Below are positions 24,439 through 33,407 of a DNA stretch of 64,000 nucleotides, in pieces. Below the pieces are notes generated by a model, which was not told where the DNA came from, did no database searches, and saw nothing but the letters and a program-made list of their open reading frames with translations. Numbering within the stretch: position 1 is the first letter of the stretch; the number at the start of each line of letters is the position of its first letter. Origin of the DNA: Chryseobacterium aahli (lineage in GTDB: Bacteria; Bacteroidota; Bacteroidia; Flavobacteriales; Weeksellaceae); NCBI RefSeq assembly GCF_022699665.1, contig NZ_JALDNB010000015.1, positions 1 through 64,000 of the forward strand. The letters run 5' to 3'. A program made the position numbers and the translations under genes.

Positions 24439-27400
24439 TTACACAATCTCAATCAAGCTTCCCCTTTCCTCATCTTTCGTAATATGTAGTGAAACCGGAA
24501 TTTTCTCTTTCAGCTCTTCCACATGAGAAATAATTCCCACAATTCGGTTCTCTTTCTGCAGATTCATCAGTGTTTCAAAGACAATATTCACAGATTCTAC
24601 ATCCTGAGTTCCGAAACCTTCGTCGATGAAAAAGAAATTTTTCTCCGATTGTGCATTTGTCTGTACACTTTCTGCCAAAGCCAACGCAAGACTTAGTGAA
24701 ACCTGAAAAGCCTGTCCGCCTGAAAGTGTTTTTACACTTCGGCTTCGGCCTTCATTCAGGTAATCTACGATTTCAAAATCATTGCTTTCGTTCAACTGTA
24801 AACTTAGTTGATTTCTTGTCATTCGATGGAAACGCACGTTGGCATGGTCGCATAACTGACGAAGATAAATAGAAGAAACATACTGCACAAAACCTGCTCC
24901 CTTAAAGAGATTGGTCATTATTTTCAGATTTTCTGAGCGTTTTTGTAGCTGTGCTAAATCTTTTAAAAGACTTTCTTTTTTCTTGAATTCTTTTTCTAGT
25001 CTTTCAATTTCTGTTGTAATTTTTACTACACAATCATTTGCATTTTTTAAATCATTTTCAAAAGTTTTAAACTGATTTTCAGTTTCTGTAAACTGTTCTT
25101 CATCAAATGAAAAATCTTTGAGTTTGGTTTCCAGATTAAGGATATCATTTTTTACAATTTCAAATTGAATTCTGAATTGTTGAATAACATTTCTCGTGTC
25201 TGAAACATTAATTTCCTGCAGTAGAATATTTTTAACAGTATTTTCGTTATTGAAATTGTTATCAACTAAGGATTTCGTTAAAATATTTTCATTGTGTGAA
25301 ATTTCTTTTTCCAATTCAGAAATTCGTTTTTCCAATTGATCGACAATTGTTTTTTGCTCGGCTAACTTTGGCGAAATTTCTTTCTCTTCTTTGATTAGTT
25401 GCTGATAATTATTTTCTGTTTCGAGATTAGATTGTGAAAGTTTAATGTGAATTTCTTCAACATCAATGATTGGTTTTTCTCTATAATCAATCCATTGCAA
25501 AGCTTTTAAATTAGCTTCGTTTGTTTTGATCTGCTCTGCTTTTTTCGCCTCATCAAGCCTAAATTTTTCTAAAGCCTTATTATAATTGTCAAGATTTTCT
25601 CTTTCCTTATCAAGGTTTTTTTGCTCCAACCCGATTTTTTGATTGAGTTCATCGATTTGTTTTTCAATTGAGAAAGATTGCTGACGTTTTTCTTCAAAAT
25701 CATTTTGATTTTCAGCATTAAATTCCGTCCAGCTAAAGCTTTTTAAATGTTCTTCAATGTTGATTTGAATTTGCTTTACAATCTCTTCTTCCGATTTCAA
25801 TTGTTCCTCAAAAATCTTTTTTCGGTTAAGTATTTTTTCAATTTCTAAAGATTGTTTTTGAATTTGATCTTTTTGAGTTTCAATCTGTTCAATTTTTTTC
25901 TGAATCTCGTTTAGTTCTAAATTTACATCGTCAAATTCTACAATATTTGGATGTTCCAAAGCACCACAAAGCGGACAAGATTCTCCGTCGTGAAGTTCAC
26001 TGGCAAAATGTGCTAATTTCTGCTGAACTTCAAGATGATTTCGCTTTTCAGAAAGTGCTTTTTTCTGAGTTTCTAAAACTTCAGCCTGAGTTTTAAAATC
26101 ATTTTTAAAGGTTTCAGAATTGATTTCAAAAGGTTTTAATTCCTCTGAAATTCTTCCGGTTTCAACTTTTTTTGTATCGATTTTTTCAACCTGACTTTTT
26201 AAAAATTCTTCTAATTTTTTCTTTTCCGAAAACCAGTTTCCCACATTTAAAAGTAAATTAGAATCTAACTTTTTAGGCTTTAATAAATCAATTTGTTTAG
26301 AAAGTTCCTGGGCTTTTTGCTGAATTAATTTTTGATTTTCTTCGACTTCTTTTACTTTTTCTGAGCCTTTTTTTGTTCTTTCCTTTAGAGTTTCAATTTC
26401 GTCCGAAAATGTCAGCATTTGCAGAATCAGACTTAAATCATTCTCCTGAATTTTTGATTGATGTAAAGCTTCATATTTTGGTTGAATTGCCAAAAGCTTA
26501 TTTTTAATGTTTTCAAACTTTACTTCAGTTTCCTGTAAATTTTTATACTGATGTTCTTTATTTTTAAACTGCTCTGAAATTTCTTTCTGAAGCTTATTTT
26601 TTTCAGTAATAATCGGTGTGAAGATTCTGAAAACTCTATCAAAAAGTTCAGTTTTAGTTTCTAATTCATCAATATTTGTTTTTTGAATACTAAGTTTTTC
26701 AAAATCTGTTTTTTTCTGTTTCAGCGATTCAAAATCTGTTTTTAAATTTTTAAGCTGCTGATATTTTTCTTCAATATTTTTAAATTGAATTTTTACCTCT
26801 TCAAATTTTTGCTGTTCAGTTTTTAAGTTTTCTTTTTGAACTAAAATTTGCTCTTCATTCACTTCCTCAAAACCTTTCAGTTGACCTTCCAGCTGATCGA
26901 GTTCTGATTTATTTTTTGCATGTAAAGCTGAAACATTATTTTGTAAATCAAAACGCTGCAGACTGAAGATTTCCTTCATCATATTCGTGCGGTCTGCCGC
27001 GCCAAGCTCTAAAAACTCTTTAAACTGACCTTGCGGAATGATGATAGTTCGCTTAAAATTCGCATAACTCAATCCAATTATTTTTTCCGCATTGGAATGT
27101 TCCAAAGGAATCCAGCTTTCATTTTTCCATTCGTAAAAGGTTACCGTGGGCGTTTTTACATCTTCGAAATTTTTAGAATTACGTCGGAATTCTCTCGTCG
27201 CCCGGAATTTTTTATTCTCATAATTAATAAAATCAAACTCAATATACGATTTGTTTGATTTCAAATTCATCATATTGTAAGCACGTTTGTCTCTTGCGTT
27301 GAGACGTTCTGTTTCGCCGTATAATGCAAAAGAAATGGCTTCCAGAATAGAAGATTTCCCGGAACCTACCGAACCGAAAATTCCAAATAAACCAGCTTCT

Positions 27401-27477
27401 GTAAGATTTTTAAAATTAATTTTCTGGCGTTCCTGATAAGAATAAAGACCTTCTAAAGTCAATTGAATTGGAATCAT
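24439..27477 (-). CDS. sbcC: DNA repair exonuclease subunit SbcC (SMC-like ATPase)
   Basis: A 1012-aa Rad50/SbcC ATPase. Walker A GSVGSGKSS is at residues 35-43; long coiled coils run from ~180 to ~870. They are interrupted by the zinc hook CPLCGALEHP near 499-508. The C-terminal lobe has the ABC signature TLSGGQAFQVSLSLALA and Walker B FFFIDEGFGTQD. With SbcD it forms the nuclease that cleaves hairpins and protein-blocked ends. It starts 2 bp after sbcD. The palindrome-rich intergenic DNA nearby is the type of substrate the complex processes, but that is coincidental proximity. Confidence 0.97.
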   Translation of the reverse strand: MIPIQLTLEGLYSYQERQKINFKNLTEAGLFGIFGSVGSGKSSILEAISFALYGETERLNARDKRAYNMMNLKSNKSYIEFDFINYENKKFRATREFRRNSKNFEDVKTPTVTFYEWKNESWIPLEHSNAEKIIGLSYANFKRTIIIPQGQFKEFLELGAADRTNMMKEIFSLQRFDLQNNVSALHAKNKSELDQLEGQLKGFEEVNEEQILVQKENLKTEQQKFEEVKIQFKNIEEKYQQLKNLKTDFESLKQKKTDFEKLSIQKTNIDELETKTELFDRVFRIFTPIITEKNKLQKEISEQFKNKEHQYKNLQETEVKFENIKNKLLAIQPKYEALHQSKIQENDLSLILQMLTFSDEIETLKERTKKGSEKVKEVEENQKLIQQKAQELSKQIDLLKPKKLDSNLLLNVGNWFSEKKKLEEFLKSQVEKIDTKKVETGRISEELKPFEINSETFKNDFKTQAEVLETQKKALSEKRNHLEVQQKLAHFASELHDGESCPLCGALEHPNIVEFDDVNLELNEIQKKIEQIETQKDQIQKQSLEIEKILNRKKIFEEQLKSEEEIVKQIQINIEEHLKSFSWTEFNAENQNDFEEKRQQSFSIEKQIDELNQKIGLEQKNLDKERENLDNYNKALEKFRLDEAKKAEQIKTNEANLKALQWIDYREKPIIDVEEIHIKLSQSNLETENNYQQLIKEEKEISPKLAEQKTIVDQLEKRISELEKEISHNENILTKSLVDNNFNNENTVKNILLQEINVSDTRNVIQQFRIQFEIVKNDILNLETKLKDFSFDEEQFTETENQFKTFENDLKNANDCVVKITTEIERLEKEFKKKESLLKDLAQLQKRSENLKIMTNLFKGAGFVQYVSSIYLRQLCDHANVRFHRMTRNQLSLQLNESNDFEIVDYLNEGRSRSVKTLSGGQAFQVSLSLALALAESVQTNAQSEKNFFFIDEGFGTQDVESVNIVFETLMNLQKENRIVGIISHVEELKEKIPVSLHITKDEERGSLIEIV

Positions 27478-27479
27478 TT

Positions 27480-28685
27480 TTACGGATTTAGAATTTCGTT
27501 AAACAAATTGATGAGTTCTTCATTGACTTCCTGTCCGTTATTTTTAGATTTAAAATAATCCTTAAACAATGCCTGAATATCCTGATTTAAATTAATGTCA
27601 CGAAGCTGATTTTCGTTAAAATCCTGATTTTTAACTTTCGGAATCAAATGCACAATGCCGGAATGAGATTGATAAATGAGTTTTCTTTCATCGGCTTTTA
27701 AAAACGTTTCGCTTTCCAGAGTGAGTTCAACTAAGGTATTTGGATTTTCATTCAGCCATTCAATCGTATTTTCAATGGAATCAAATGTTTTTCTGACGAG
27801 TTGTTTACCGTTTTGTAAAGCGATTTTCTCAAAGGTAACCGGCTTATTAGGTTCAGCTTCAATAATGGAAACGTATTTCGTTTGTCCGGCTTCGCTAAAG
27901 CCGTAGCAGAGTGGAGAGGACGAATACACCACAGGTTTTTCTTCTGTCCCTATATTTTGAAAACCATGCAAATGTCCCAAAGCCGTATATTGAATCTGAT
28001 GTGGAATAATATCTGAAAAAACAAGGTCTGCATTTCCTATTTTTATGGGTTTTTCGCCTTCGGGTTCTTCCAAAATCGGAGCGCCTTTTTTGTTCATATA
28101 CAAATGAGTCATCAAAAGATTGACTCCCTTTTCGTCACAGAATTTATCGGCAGTTTGCTTCCAGTTTTCTCTCAGAACATTGTTGAGTTCTTCCTCCTTA
28201 TTTTCTCCGAAATATTCTTTTAAACGAACTTCATTTGCATAAGGTGTATGCAAAATTCTGACAGGGAAATTTTGGTTTTTAAATTCCAATTCGATAAAAC
28301 CTGCTGCTGTATTTGATATTTTAAAATGCTCCAATTCAAAAGGATTGATGGCAGCTTTTGGATATCCAATTAAAATAATTCCGCATTCACGGGCTAAAGG
28401 ATCAGGAGCGTCGATCAGACTCGGAGAATCGTGATTTCCGGAAATAGAGATGACAGGACGTTTTCCGTTTAATGATAAACGTTTTAACGTTTTATAAAAA
28501 AGTTCTGTGGCTTCTACACTCGGATTGAAATTATCGAATAAATCTCCGGCAACCAAAACCAGATCAACATTTTGTTCATCAGCAATCTGAACAATTTCGT
28601 TCATCACCAAGACCTGTTCTTCCAACCTTGAAAAACGGTCGAGACGCTTACCCAAGTGCCAATCGGCGGTGTGAAGTATTTTCAT
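27480..28685 (-). CDS. sbcD: DNA repair exonuclease subunit SbcD
   Basis: A 401-aa Mre11/SbcD calcineurin-like nuclease. Metal-binding motifs: DWHLG (residues 8-12), AGDLFDN, SGNHDS, the THLYMN histidine and LGHLHGFQ. A C-terminal DNA-binding/capping region follows. It is the nuclease subunit of SbcCD. The ATG is two bases after the stop of a 53-aa ORF (TAA-CG-ATG), so translational coupling to that small gene is likely. Confidence 0.97.
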   Translation of the reverse strand: MKILHTADWHLGKRLDRFSRLEEQVLVMNEIVQIADEQNVDLVLVAGDLFDNFNPSVEATELFYKTLKRLSLNGKRPVISISGNHDSPSLIDAPDPLARECGIILIGYPKAAINPFELEHFKISNTAAGFIELEFKNQNFPVRILHTPYANEVRLKEYFGENKEEELNNVLRENWKQTADKFCDEKGVNLLMTHLYMNKKGAPILEEPEGEKPIKIGNADLVFSDIIPHQIQYTALGHLHGFQNIGTEEKPVVYSSSPLCYGFSEAGQTKYVSIIEAEPNKPVTFEKIALQNGKQLVRKTFDSIENTIEWLNENPNTLVELTLESETFLKADERKLIYQSHSGIVHLIPKVKNQDFNENQLRDINLNQDIQALFKDYFKSKNNGQEVNEELINLFNEILNP

Positions 28686-28687
28686 CG

Positions 28688-28849
28688 TTAATCTTCGTTT
28701 TGTTGATCTTCGGCTGATTTTTCTTTTCTATTTTCGCGCATTTCCTTCAAACGGTTTTTTCTTTTCAGTTCAGCTTCCTGAATTTTTCGCTTTTTGTTAG
28801 CGATTATCTTATTGTATGTTTTTTTATTTGCATCTGTATTTCTACTCAT
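28688..28849 (-). CDS. 53-aa basic microprotein upstream of sbcD
   Basis: A short ORF starts MSRNTDANKKTYNKIIANKK and ends in a charged tail (EDQQNED). It is about one third Lys/Arg, has no cysteine, membrane segment or signal peptide, and is predicted helical. The stop codon is separated from the sbcD ATG by two bases, and sbcD-sbcC by another two, giving a tight three-gene operon. A highly basic helical peptide could bind nucleic acid or simply be a leader peptide that couples translation to sbcD. I recognise no family. Evidence for coding is position, clean ATG and coupling, not homology. Confidence 0.6.
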   Translation of the reverse strand: MSRNTDANKKTYNKIIANKKRKIQEAELKRKNRLKEMRENRKEKSAEDQQNED

Positions 28850-29404
28850 CTCAACTTTATTTAGGTAAATTTTACTTTAAAATTGGTATTGCTAAATTAA
28901 TCTATTCTGTAGAGAAAACTTTGTTTCAGATGGTATTTCAATATTTAATTCTACAGTTTTTTTATTCAAAAAGAATTTTTATTTAACTATTTCGAGAATA
29001 GAATAAAATCTCCGGTAGTTCAAAACAACCTGTTTGGAACTGCTGTAGGTCTACGTTTGTTTAAAACAACCTAGTTTGTAAGTTCCGGAGGCGTATTTTG
29101 TTTAAAACAGCCCTGTTTGTAACAAAATGCAGTTGCAGTTGGTTTGTTTCAAGTTGTTTGTAATCAAATGCGGAATACTTTTGTTTAAAACACTGCTGTT
29201 TGTGACCAAATGCAATTGCAATTGGTTTGTTTTAATATTGTTTGTAATCAAATGCAAAATACTTTTGTTTAAAACAACCCTGTTTGTAACAAAATGCAGT
29301 TGCAGTTGGTTTGTTTCAACCTTGTTTGTAACTAAATGCGATTTACATTAAGTTAAAACAGTCCTGTTTATAACGAAATACAATTTTATTTCTATTTTTA
29401 CAGC
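28850..29404. other. Divergent intergenic region filled by a tandem repeat array
   Basis: 555 bp between the sbcD operon (minus) and the VF530 gene (plus). The right two thirds are the 42-bp tandem array. The left third (28850-29010) is AT-rich with no recognisable feature, and presumably holds the sbcD operon promoter, for which I see no good TAnnTTTG box. Confidence 0.6.
29014..29392. repeat. Tandem array of ~42-bp units (about nine copies; 84-bp higher order)
   Basis: Degenerate units of 41-45 bp begin near 29014, 29055, 29100, 29142, 29183, 29226, 29267, 29310 and 29353. Core: GTTT(A/G)...ACA.CC.TGTTTGTAAC followed by AAATGC. Units alternate in type, so an 84-bp superperiod is clear: the units at 29100 and 29267 differ at about one position in 42, while neighbours are less alike. 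Two TACTTTTG promoter-like boxes (29176-29183, 29260-29267) recur exactly 84 bp apart. It encodes no credible protein. Confidence 0.85.
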
Positions 29405-29656
29405 ATGGAACAGCAATCAAAAAATCCTTTACACGGAAAACGCCTCGATGCCATTCTCGAAGAATTGGTAGAATATTATCAAGGCTTTGAGGAGTTGGGA
29501 AAGCAGATCAACATCAAATGTTTTACAGATAACCCGAGTATCAATTCGTCACTGAAGTTTTTGAGAAAGACAGATTGGGCCAGAACGAAAGTTGAAAGCC
29601 TGTATCTGTATGTTTTGAGACAGAAAAAAAAGGAAGAATCAAAAAACAAAAAGTAG
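29405..29656 (+). CDS. VF530 family small DNA-binding-like protein (DUF2132)
   Basis: An 83-aa protein matching the VF530 family along its length: NPLHGKRLDAILEELVEYY, the INIKCFTDNPSINSSLKFLRKTDWARTKVESLYLY core, and a basic lysine-rich tail. VF530 members are small helical proteins with a proposed DNA-binding fold related to Tus-like or SAP-like modules; the function is untested. It sits directly behind the tandem repeat array, which carries promoter-like boxes pointing at it. Confidence 0.9.
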   Translation: MEQQSKNPLHGKRLDAILEELVEYYQGFEELGKQINIKCFTDNPSINSSLKFLRKTDWARTKVESLYLYVLRQKKKEESKNKK

Positions 29657-29711
29657 TATGTCGAAGATGATTCTTTACGGATATTTAATGAATCAATTCT
29701 TTCAAAAACAG

Positions 29712-29719
29712 TATATTTG
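29712..29719 (+). promoter_or_regulatory. -7 box TATATTTG of slyD
   Basis: Perfect TAnnTTTG, 40 bp before the ATG at 29760. Confidence 0.65.
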
Positions 29720-29759
29720 TGCCGTTTAATCGTGAAAAAAATCACGCAAAAAAAGAAAT

Positions 29760-30260
29760 ATGACTATTGATAACAATCATGTGGTAGCTGTAAAGTATAT
29801 TCTTCACACTATCGAAGAGGACGGAAGCAAAATCCTTGTAGAAGAAACAACTGCAGAAAATCCGCTTACATTTTTATATGGTTTGGGAATGATGATTCCT
29901 AAATTTGAACAAAATATCCACGGTTTGAAAGCTGGTGATACTGCTGCTTTTGTGATTCAGCCGGAAGAAGCTTACGGTGAAAAACAAGAAGATGCTATTG
30001 CACAATTGCCAATCGATATGTTCGGTGAAGGTGGACTTCCGCCAGTGGGAGCGATTTTACCTCTAACTGATAACGAAGGAAATAATTTCCAGGCTTTTGT
30101 GGTAGAAGTAACTCCTGAGGTTGTGATTGCAGACCTTAACCATCCAATGGCTGGGAAAGTTTTAGATTTCCAGGTTGAAATTTTAAATACTCGTCCTGCA
30201 ACTGAAGAAGAATTGTCTCATGGTCACGCTCACGGCATTGACGGAAACGAAGCTCACTAA
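29760..30260 (+). CDS. slyD: SlyD-type FKBP peptidyl-prolyl cis-trans isomerase
   Basis: A 166-aa FKBP with the SlyD arrangement: split FKBP domain (about 1-70 and 125-155) around an insert-in-flap chaperone domain. Visible are LTFLYGLGMMIPKFEQNIHGLKAGDTAAFVI, PEEAYGEKQEDAI, and after the insert DLNHPMAGKVLDFQVEI. The C-terminus is a short histidine-rich tail (HGHAHGIDGNEAH) that could bind nickel weakly, much shorter than in E. coli SlyD. It folds proline-containing proteins in the cytoplasm. It has its own promoter and terminator. Confidence 0.93.
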   Translation: MTIDNNHVVAVKYILHTIEEDGSKILVEETTAENPLTFLYGLGMMIPKFEQNIHGLKAGDTAAFVIQPEEAYGEKQEDAIAQLPIDMFGEGGLPPVGAILPLTDNEGNNFQAFVVEVTPEVVIADLNHPMAGKVLDFQVEILNTRPATEEELSHGHAHGIDGNEAH

Positions 30261-30282
30261 GAAACATTTAAAATAAAATATG

Positions 30283-30313
30283 AATGTCCGATTTTTGATC
30301 GGACATTTTTTTT
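30283..30313 (+). terminator. Terminator of slyD
   Basis: AATGTCCGAT (30283-30292) / ATCGGACATT (30298-30307), 5-nt loop, T run. Confidence 0.9.
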
Positions 30314-30322
30314 GTTAAATAA

Positions 30323-30700
30323 TTAGTCTAAAAATTCTCCTGAAACATAGTACCAGCGGTTTTGAATCATTTTGAATTTTGATAATTCGTGATGAACCTG
30401 TTTTTGTCCGTCTTCATCGGTGTAAAAAGCTTTAAACTCAACTTTGGTAAGAGATGGTTTGTCTACAATTTCCAGTTTTGTCCATTCATTGATTTCTCCC
30501 CATTCCTGCAAATCTTTTGTATTGTGGAATTGTCTTTTTCCGGGCGAAGTTGTTTCCATTAAATATTTTCCATTAGGAATGGCAAACGCAGAAAATCTTG
30601 AACGCATCAACGCTTCGGCAGTTGGAGCAAATTTTTCTCCGGTGTGATAAGGTTTACAGCATTCTTCGTAGGTTTTTCCGGAACAGCAGGGACAGTTCAT
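30323..30700 (-). CDS. YchJ family protein (SEC-C motif)
   Basis: A 125-aa YchJ-like protein. The N-terminus is a SEC-C type zinc motif (CPCCSGKTYEECC), followed by the YchJ-specific AEALMRSRFSAFAIPNGKYLMETT and the NTF2-like body with VEFKAFYTDEDG and the C-terminal MIQNRWYYVSGEF. Function is unknown. The start at 30700 is preferred over an upstream in-frame ATG at 30724, which overlaps the TACATTTG promoter box. Confidence 0.9.
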   Translation of the reverse strand: MNCPCCSGKTYEECCKPYHTGEKFAPTAEALMRSRFSAFAIPNGKYLMETTSPGKRQFHNTKDLQEWGEINEWTKLEIVDKPSLTKVEFKAFYTDEDGQKQVHHELSKFKMIQNRWYYVSGEFLD

Positions 30701-30721
30701 TTTTTTTGAAATTTTAAAACA

Positions 30722-30729
30722 CAAATGTA
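30722..30729 (-). promoter_or_regulatory. -7 box TACATTTG of the ychJ-like gene
   Basis: Perfect TAnnTTTG on the minus strand, 21 bp before the ATG at 30700. Confidence 0.6.
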
Positions 30730-30822
30730 CACGAATATTTTTGCACGAATTTCACAAATCTATGACTCTTGAAGATTTTGCTGATGATCTAGATTAAATT
30801 ATAACAAAAATTATAATGCAAG

Positions 30823-30876
30823 CATCTGTGTAAATCTGTGGGGTACAAAATATTCCTCCCACAGATCCCACAGATT
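30823..30876. repeat. CTGTGGG inverted/direct repeat cluster
   Basis: AATCTGTGGG (30833-30842) is the exact complement of CCCACAGATT (30867-30876). A second CCCACAGAT is at 30858-30866, and CATCTGTGTAAATCTGTG precedes. It is intergenic and not positioned as a terminator for either neighbour. Confidence 0.55.
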
Positions 30877-30945
30877 CTTGTGGTAAAAAAAAATCTGCTC
30901 AATCAGCAAAATCTGCGAGAGATAAATTCGTACAATTTGTCTAAT

Positions 30946-30976
30946 AAAAAAAGCATCCAAATCAATGAATGCTTTT
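30946..30976 (-). terminator. Terminator of the M3 peptidase gene
   Basis: On the minus strand AAAAGCAT / ATGCTTTT with a 12-nt loop and a T run, directly after the stop at 30982. Confidence 0.75.
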
Positions 30977-30981
30977 AAAAT

Positions 30982-33126
30982 TTATTTAATAAAACCTCTG
31001 CTTCTCAACAACGGTTTGATATCCGGATCGTGTCCTGTAAAATCTCTGAATGCCTGATTCAAATCAACAGAATTTCCGACAGAAAGAATATGTTTTCTGA
31101 AACGGTCACCATTTTCTCTTGTCAAGCCACCGTTCTTTGAAATCCATTCCCATGCGTCATTGTCTAAAGTTTCTGACCACAAATAAGCGTAATATCCTGC
31201 AGAATATCCACCACCCCAAATGTGTGCGAAGTAAGGAGTGTGATATCTTGGAGGAACGGTTGCCAAAGTAAATCCGTGGTTATTTAAAGATTGTTTTTCG
31301 AAATCTAAAACAGAAAGTAATTGTCCTTCGCTTGTTACAGAATGCCAATCCATATCCAAAGCAGCAGCAGAAACCAATTCAGTCGTCATATACCCTTGAT
31401 TGAAAGTTGCTGCTTTTTTAATTTTATCAACCAAAGCTTGAGGAATCGGTTGTTTTGTTTCGTAATGGAGAGCATAGTTTTTCAAAACAATAGGATCTAA
31501 AGCCCAATGCTCATTAATCTGAGAAGGGAATTCCACAAAATCTCTCGGCACATTGGTTCCTGAAAGTGATGGGTACTTCTGATTGGCAAACATTCCGTGG
31601 ATAGAGTGGCCAAACTCATGGAAAATCGTGGAAACATCATCATAACTTATTAATGAAGGTTTTCCCGGTGCAGGTTTTTGGTAATTATAGCAGTTTACAA
31701 TCACAGGTTTCGTTCCTAATAAATACGATTGCTCAACGTAGTTGCTCATCCATGCTCCGCCACTTTTAGAATCTCTTGTGTAGAAATCTAAGTAATAAAT
31801 AGCGATAGATTTTCCGTCATGATCGAAAACTTCGTACGTTACAACATCTGGATGATACACTGGAAGATCGGTTCTCTTTTTGAAAGTTAATCCGTAGAAT
31901 TTTTCAGCAGCGAAGAAAACTCCTTTTTCCAAAACGGTCGTGATTTCAAAATAAGGTTTGATTTGGTTTTCATCTAAATCGAATTTTGCTTTTCTCACTT
32001 GTTCAGCATAAAAATTCCAGTCCCAAGGTTCTACTTTGAAACCTCCTTTTTGCTGATCAATCAAATCCTGAATATCTTTTGCTTCACGTTTCGCTGTTTC
32101 TACAGCAGGAGTTGCGACTTGATTCATCAGTTTTACAGCAGCTTCAGGATTTTTTGCCATCTGATCCTGTAATTTCCATTCTGCGAAACTTTTTTTGCCT
32201 AAAATCTGAGCTTTTTTAAGTCTAAGCTTGGCTAATTTTTCAATCGTTTCTCTTGTGTCATTTCCGTCGCTTTTTTCAGCTCTTTGCCACGATGCTTTAA
32301 ACAGTTTTTCTCTCGTTGCTCTGTTTTTAAGATTTTGCAAAAGAGGCTGCTGTGTAGTATTTTGTAAAGCTAAAAGATATTTTCCGGGTTGCCCTGCAGT
32401 TTTTGCATCGCTCGCAGCAGCTTCAATTTCATCGGTTGAAAGTCCGTCTAATTCTTTTGCTTCAGAAAAGAAAACACCCCCTTGCTTTCTTGCTTCCAAT
32501 AATTTGTTGGAATATTGAGTGGAGAGGGAAGCCAATTCCTGATTGACCTGCTTTAATTTTTCTTTGTCAGCCGAAGACAGATTTGCTCCTGCAATTTCAA
32601 AGTTTTGTTTGTAAAACTGTAATAATCTTTTGCTTTCAGAGTCTAAACCGTTTTCGGTGATTGATTTAATTCTTTTATAAAGATTTTCATTCAGGTACAT
32701 TTTGTCAGAATGTGCTGCAAAAATAGGAGCATATTCTTCGTCTAATGCCTGTAATGTAGGATTTGTATTCGCACTTGTTAGGTTTGAAAAAACAATTAAA
32801 GCTCTCTTCAGAATTTCGCCGCTTTTCTCCAATGCAACGATTGTATTGTCAAAAGTTGCAGTTTCAGAATTGTTGGCGATTTTTAAAATCTCTGCATCGT
32901 GTTGTTTTAAACCAAATTCAAAAGCGGGTTTAAAGTGCTCGTTTTTAATTTTATCAAATTCCGGGGTTTCGTATTGAAGCTTGCTTTTCTTCATAAACGG
33001 ATTGGAAGAAAGCGAAGAATCAGGGACAGGAATTTCCTGTTTTATGTCGTTTGTTTTCATTGTGGTAGTACAAGAATAATTGAAAGCCAAAGCAGAAACT
33101 AACAATACTGATGAAATGTTTTTCAT
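30982..33126 (-). CDS. dcp: M3 family metallopeptidase (peptidyl-dipeptidase Dcp-like)
   Basis: A 714-aa zinc peptidase of the M3 (thimet/Dcp) family. The active site is FHEFGHSIHGM with the third ligand Glu further on (QINEHWALDP region). It has a signal peptide (MKNISSVLLVSALAFNYSCTT) ending at a cysteine that may be lipidated, although NYSC is a poor lipobox. E. coli Dcp removes C-terminal dipeptides; here it would act in the periplasm, alongside the DPP-IV-like peptidase. I chose the ATG at 33126, where the signal peptide begins, not the one 11 codons upstream. Confidence 0.93.
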   Translation of the reverse strand: MKNISSVLLVSALAFNYSCTTTMKTNDIKQEIPVPDSSLSSNPFMKKSKLQYETPEFDKIKNEHFKPAFEFGLKQHDAEILKIANNSETATFDNTIVALEKSGEILKRALIVFSNLTSANTNPTLQALDEEYAPIFAAHSDKMYLNENLYKRIKSITENGLDSESKRLLQFYKQNFEIAGANLSSADKEKLKQVNQELASLSTQYSNKLLEARKQGGVFFSEAKELDGLSTDEIEAAASDAKTAGQPGKYLLALQNTTQQPLLQNLKNRATREKLFKASWQRAEKSDGNDTRETIEKLAKLRLKKAQILGKKSFAEWKLQDQMAKNPEAAVKLMNQVATPAVETAKREAKDIQDLIDQQKGGFKVEPWDWNFYAEQVRKAKFDLDENQIKPYFEITTVLEKGVFFAAEKFYGLTFKKRTDLPVYHPDVVTYEVFDHDGKSIAIYYLDFYTRDSKSGGAWMSNYVEQSYLLGTKPVIVNCYNYQKPAPGKPSLISYDDVSTIFHEFGHSIHGMFANQKYPSLSGTNVPRDFVEFPSQINEHWALDPIVLKNYALHYETKQPIPQALVDKIKKAATFNQGYMTTELVSAAALDMDWHSVTSEGQLLSVLDFEKQSLNNHGFTLATVPPRYHTPYFAHIWGGGYSAGYYAYLWSETLDNDAWEWISKNGGLTRENGDRFRKHILSVGNSVDLNQAFRDFTGHDPDIKPLLRSRGFIK

Positions 33127-33407
33127 AGATAGATTATATATGCTATCGCCTATCTTCATAGGTGATTTTATTATTAAAGTCTAAAGATATTAAAACTATT
33201 TGATAAATTTTTTGTGCTTTTATTTTGGTTATTGCTGTTTAATAATATTTTTTAGTTTTATTAAATATCTATGTTTAAGATGAATGTCAAAACCTATTGT
33301 AAATAAGCATTTAATGTATTTGTAATGAATTATTTTTAAAGATGTAATATTTTTTATATTTTAGTTGTTATTAATAATATACAAACGAAATTAATTAAAA
33401 CCAAACC

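Noticed and set aside
29127..29351. Plus-strand 74-codon ORF over the tandem array
   Set aside because: Its amino acids repeat with the DNA period (14 codons = 42 bp), it is nearly all hydrophobic/Lys/Cys with no start context, and the units differ in length by 1-3 bp elsewhere. It is a by-product of the repeat.
29014..29392. Tandem array read as a CRISPR array
   Set aside because: There are no unique spacers; the whole unit repeats, with 84-bp similarity. No cas genes are near.
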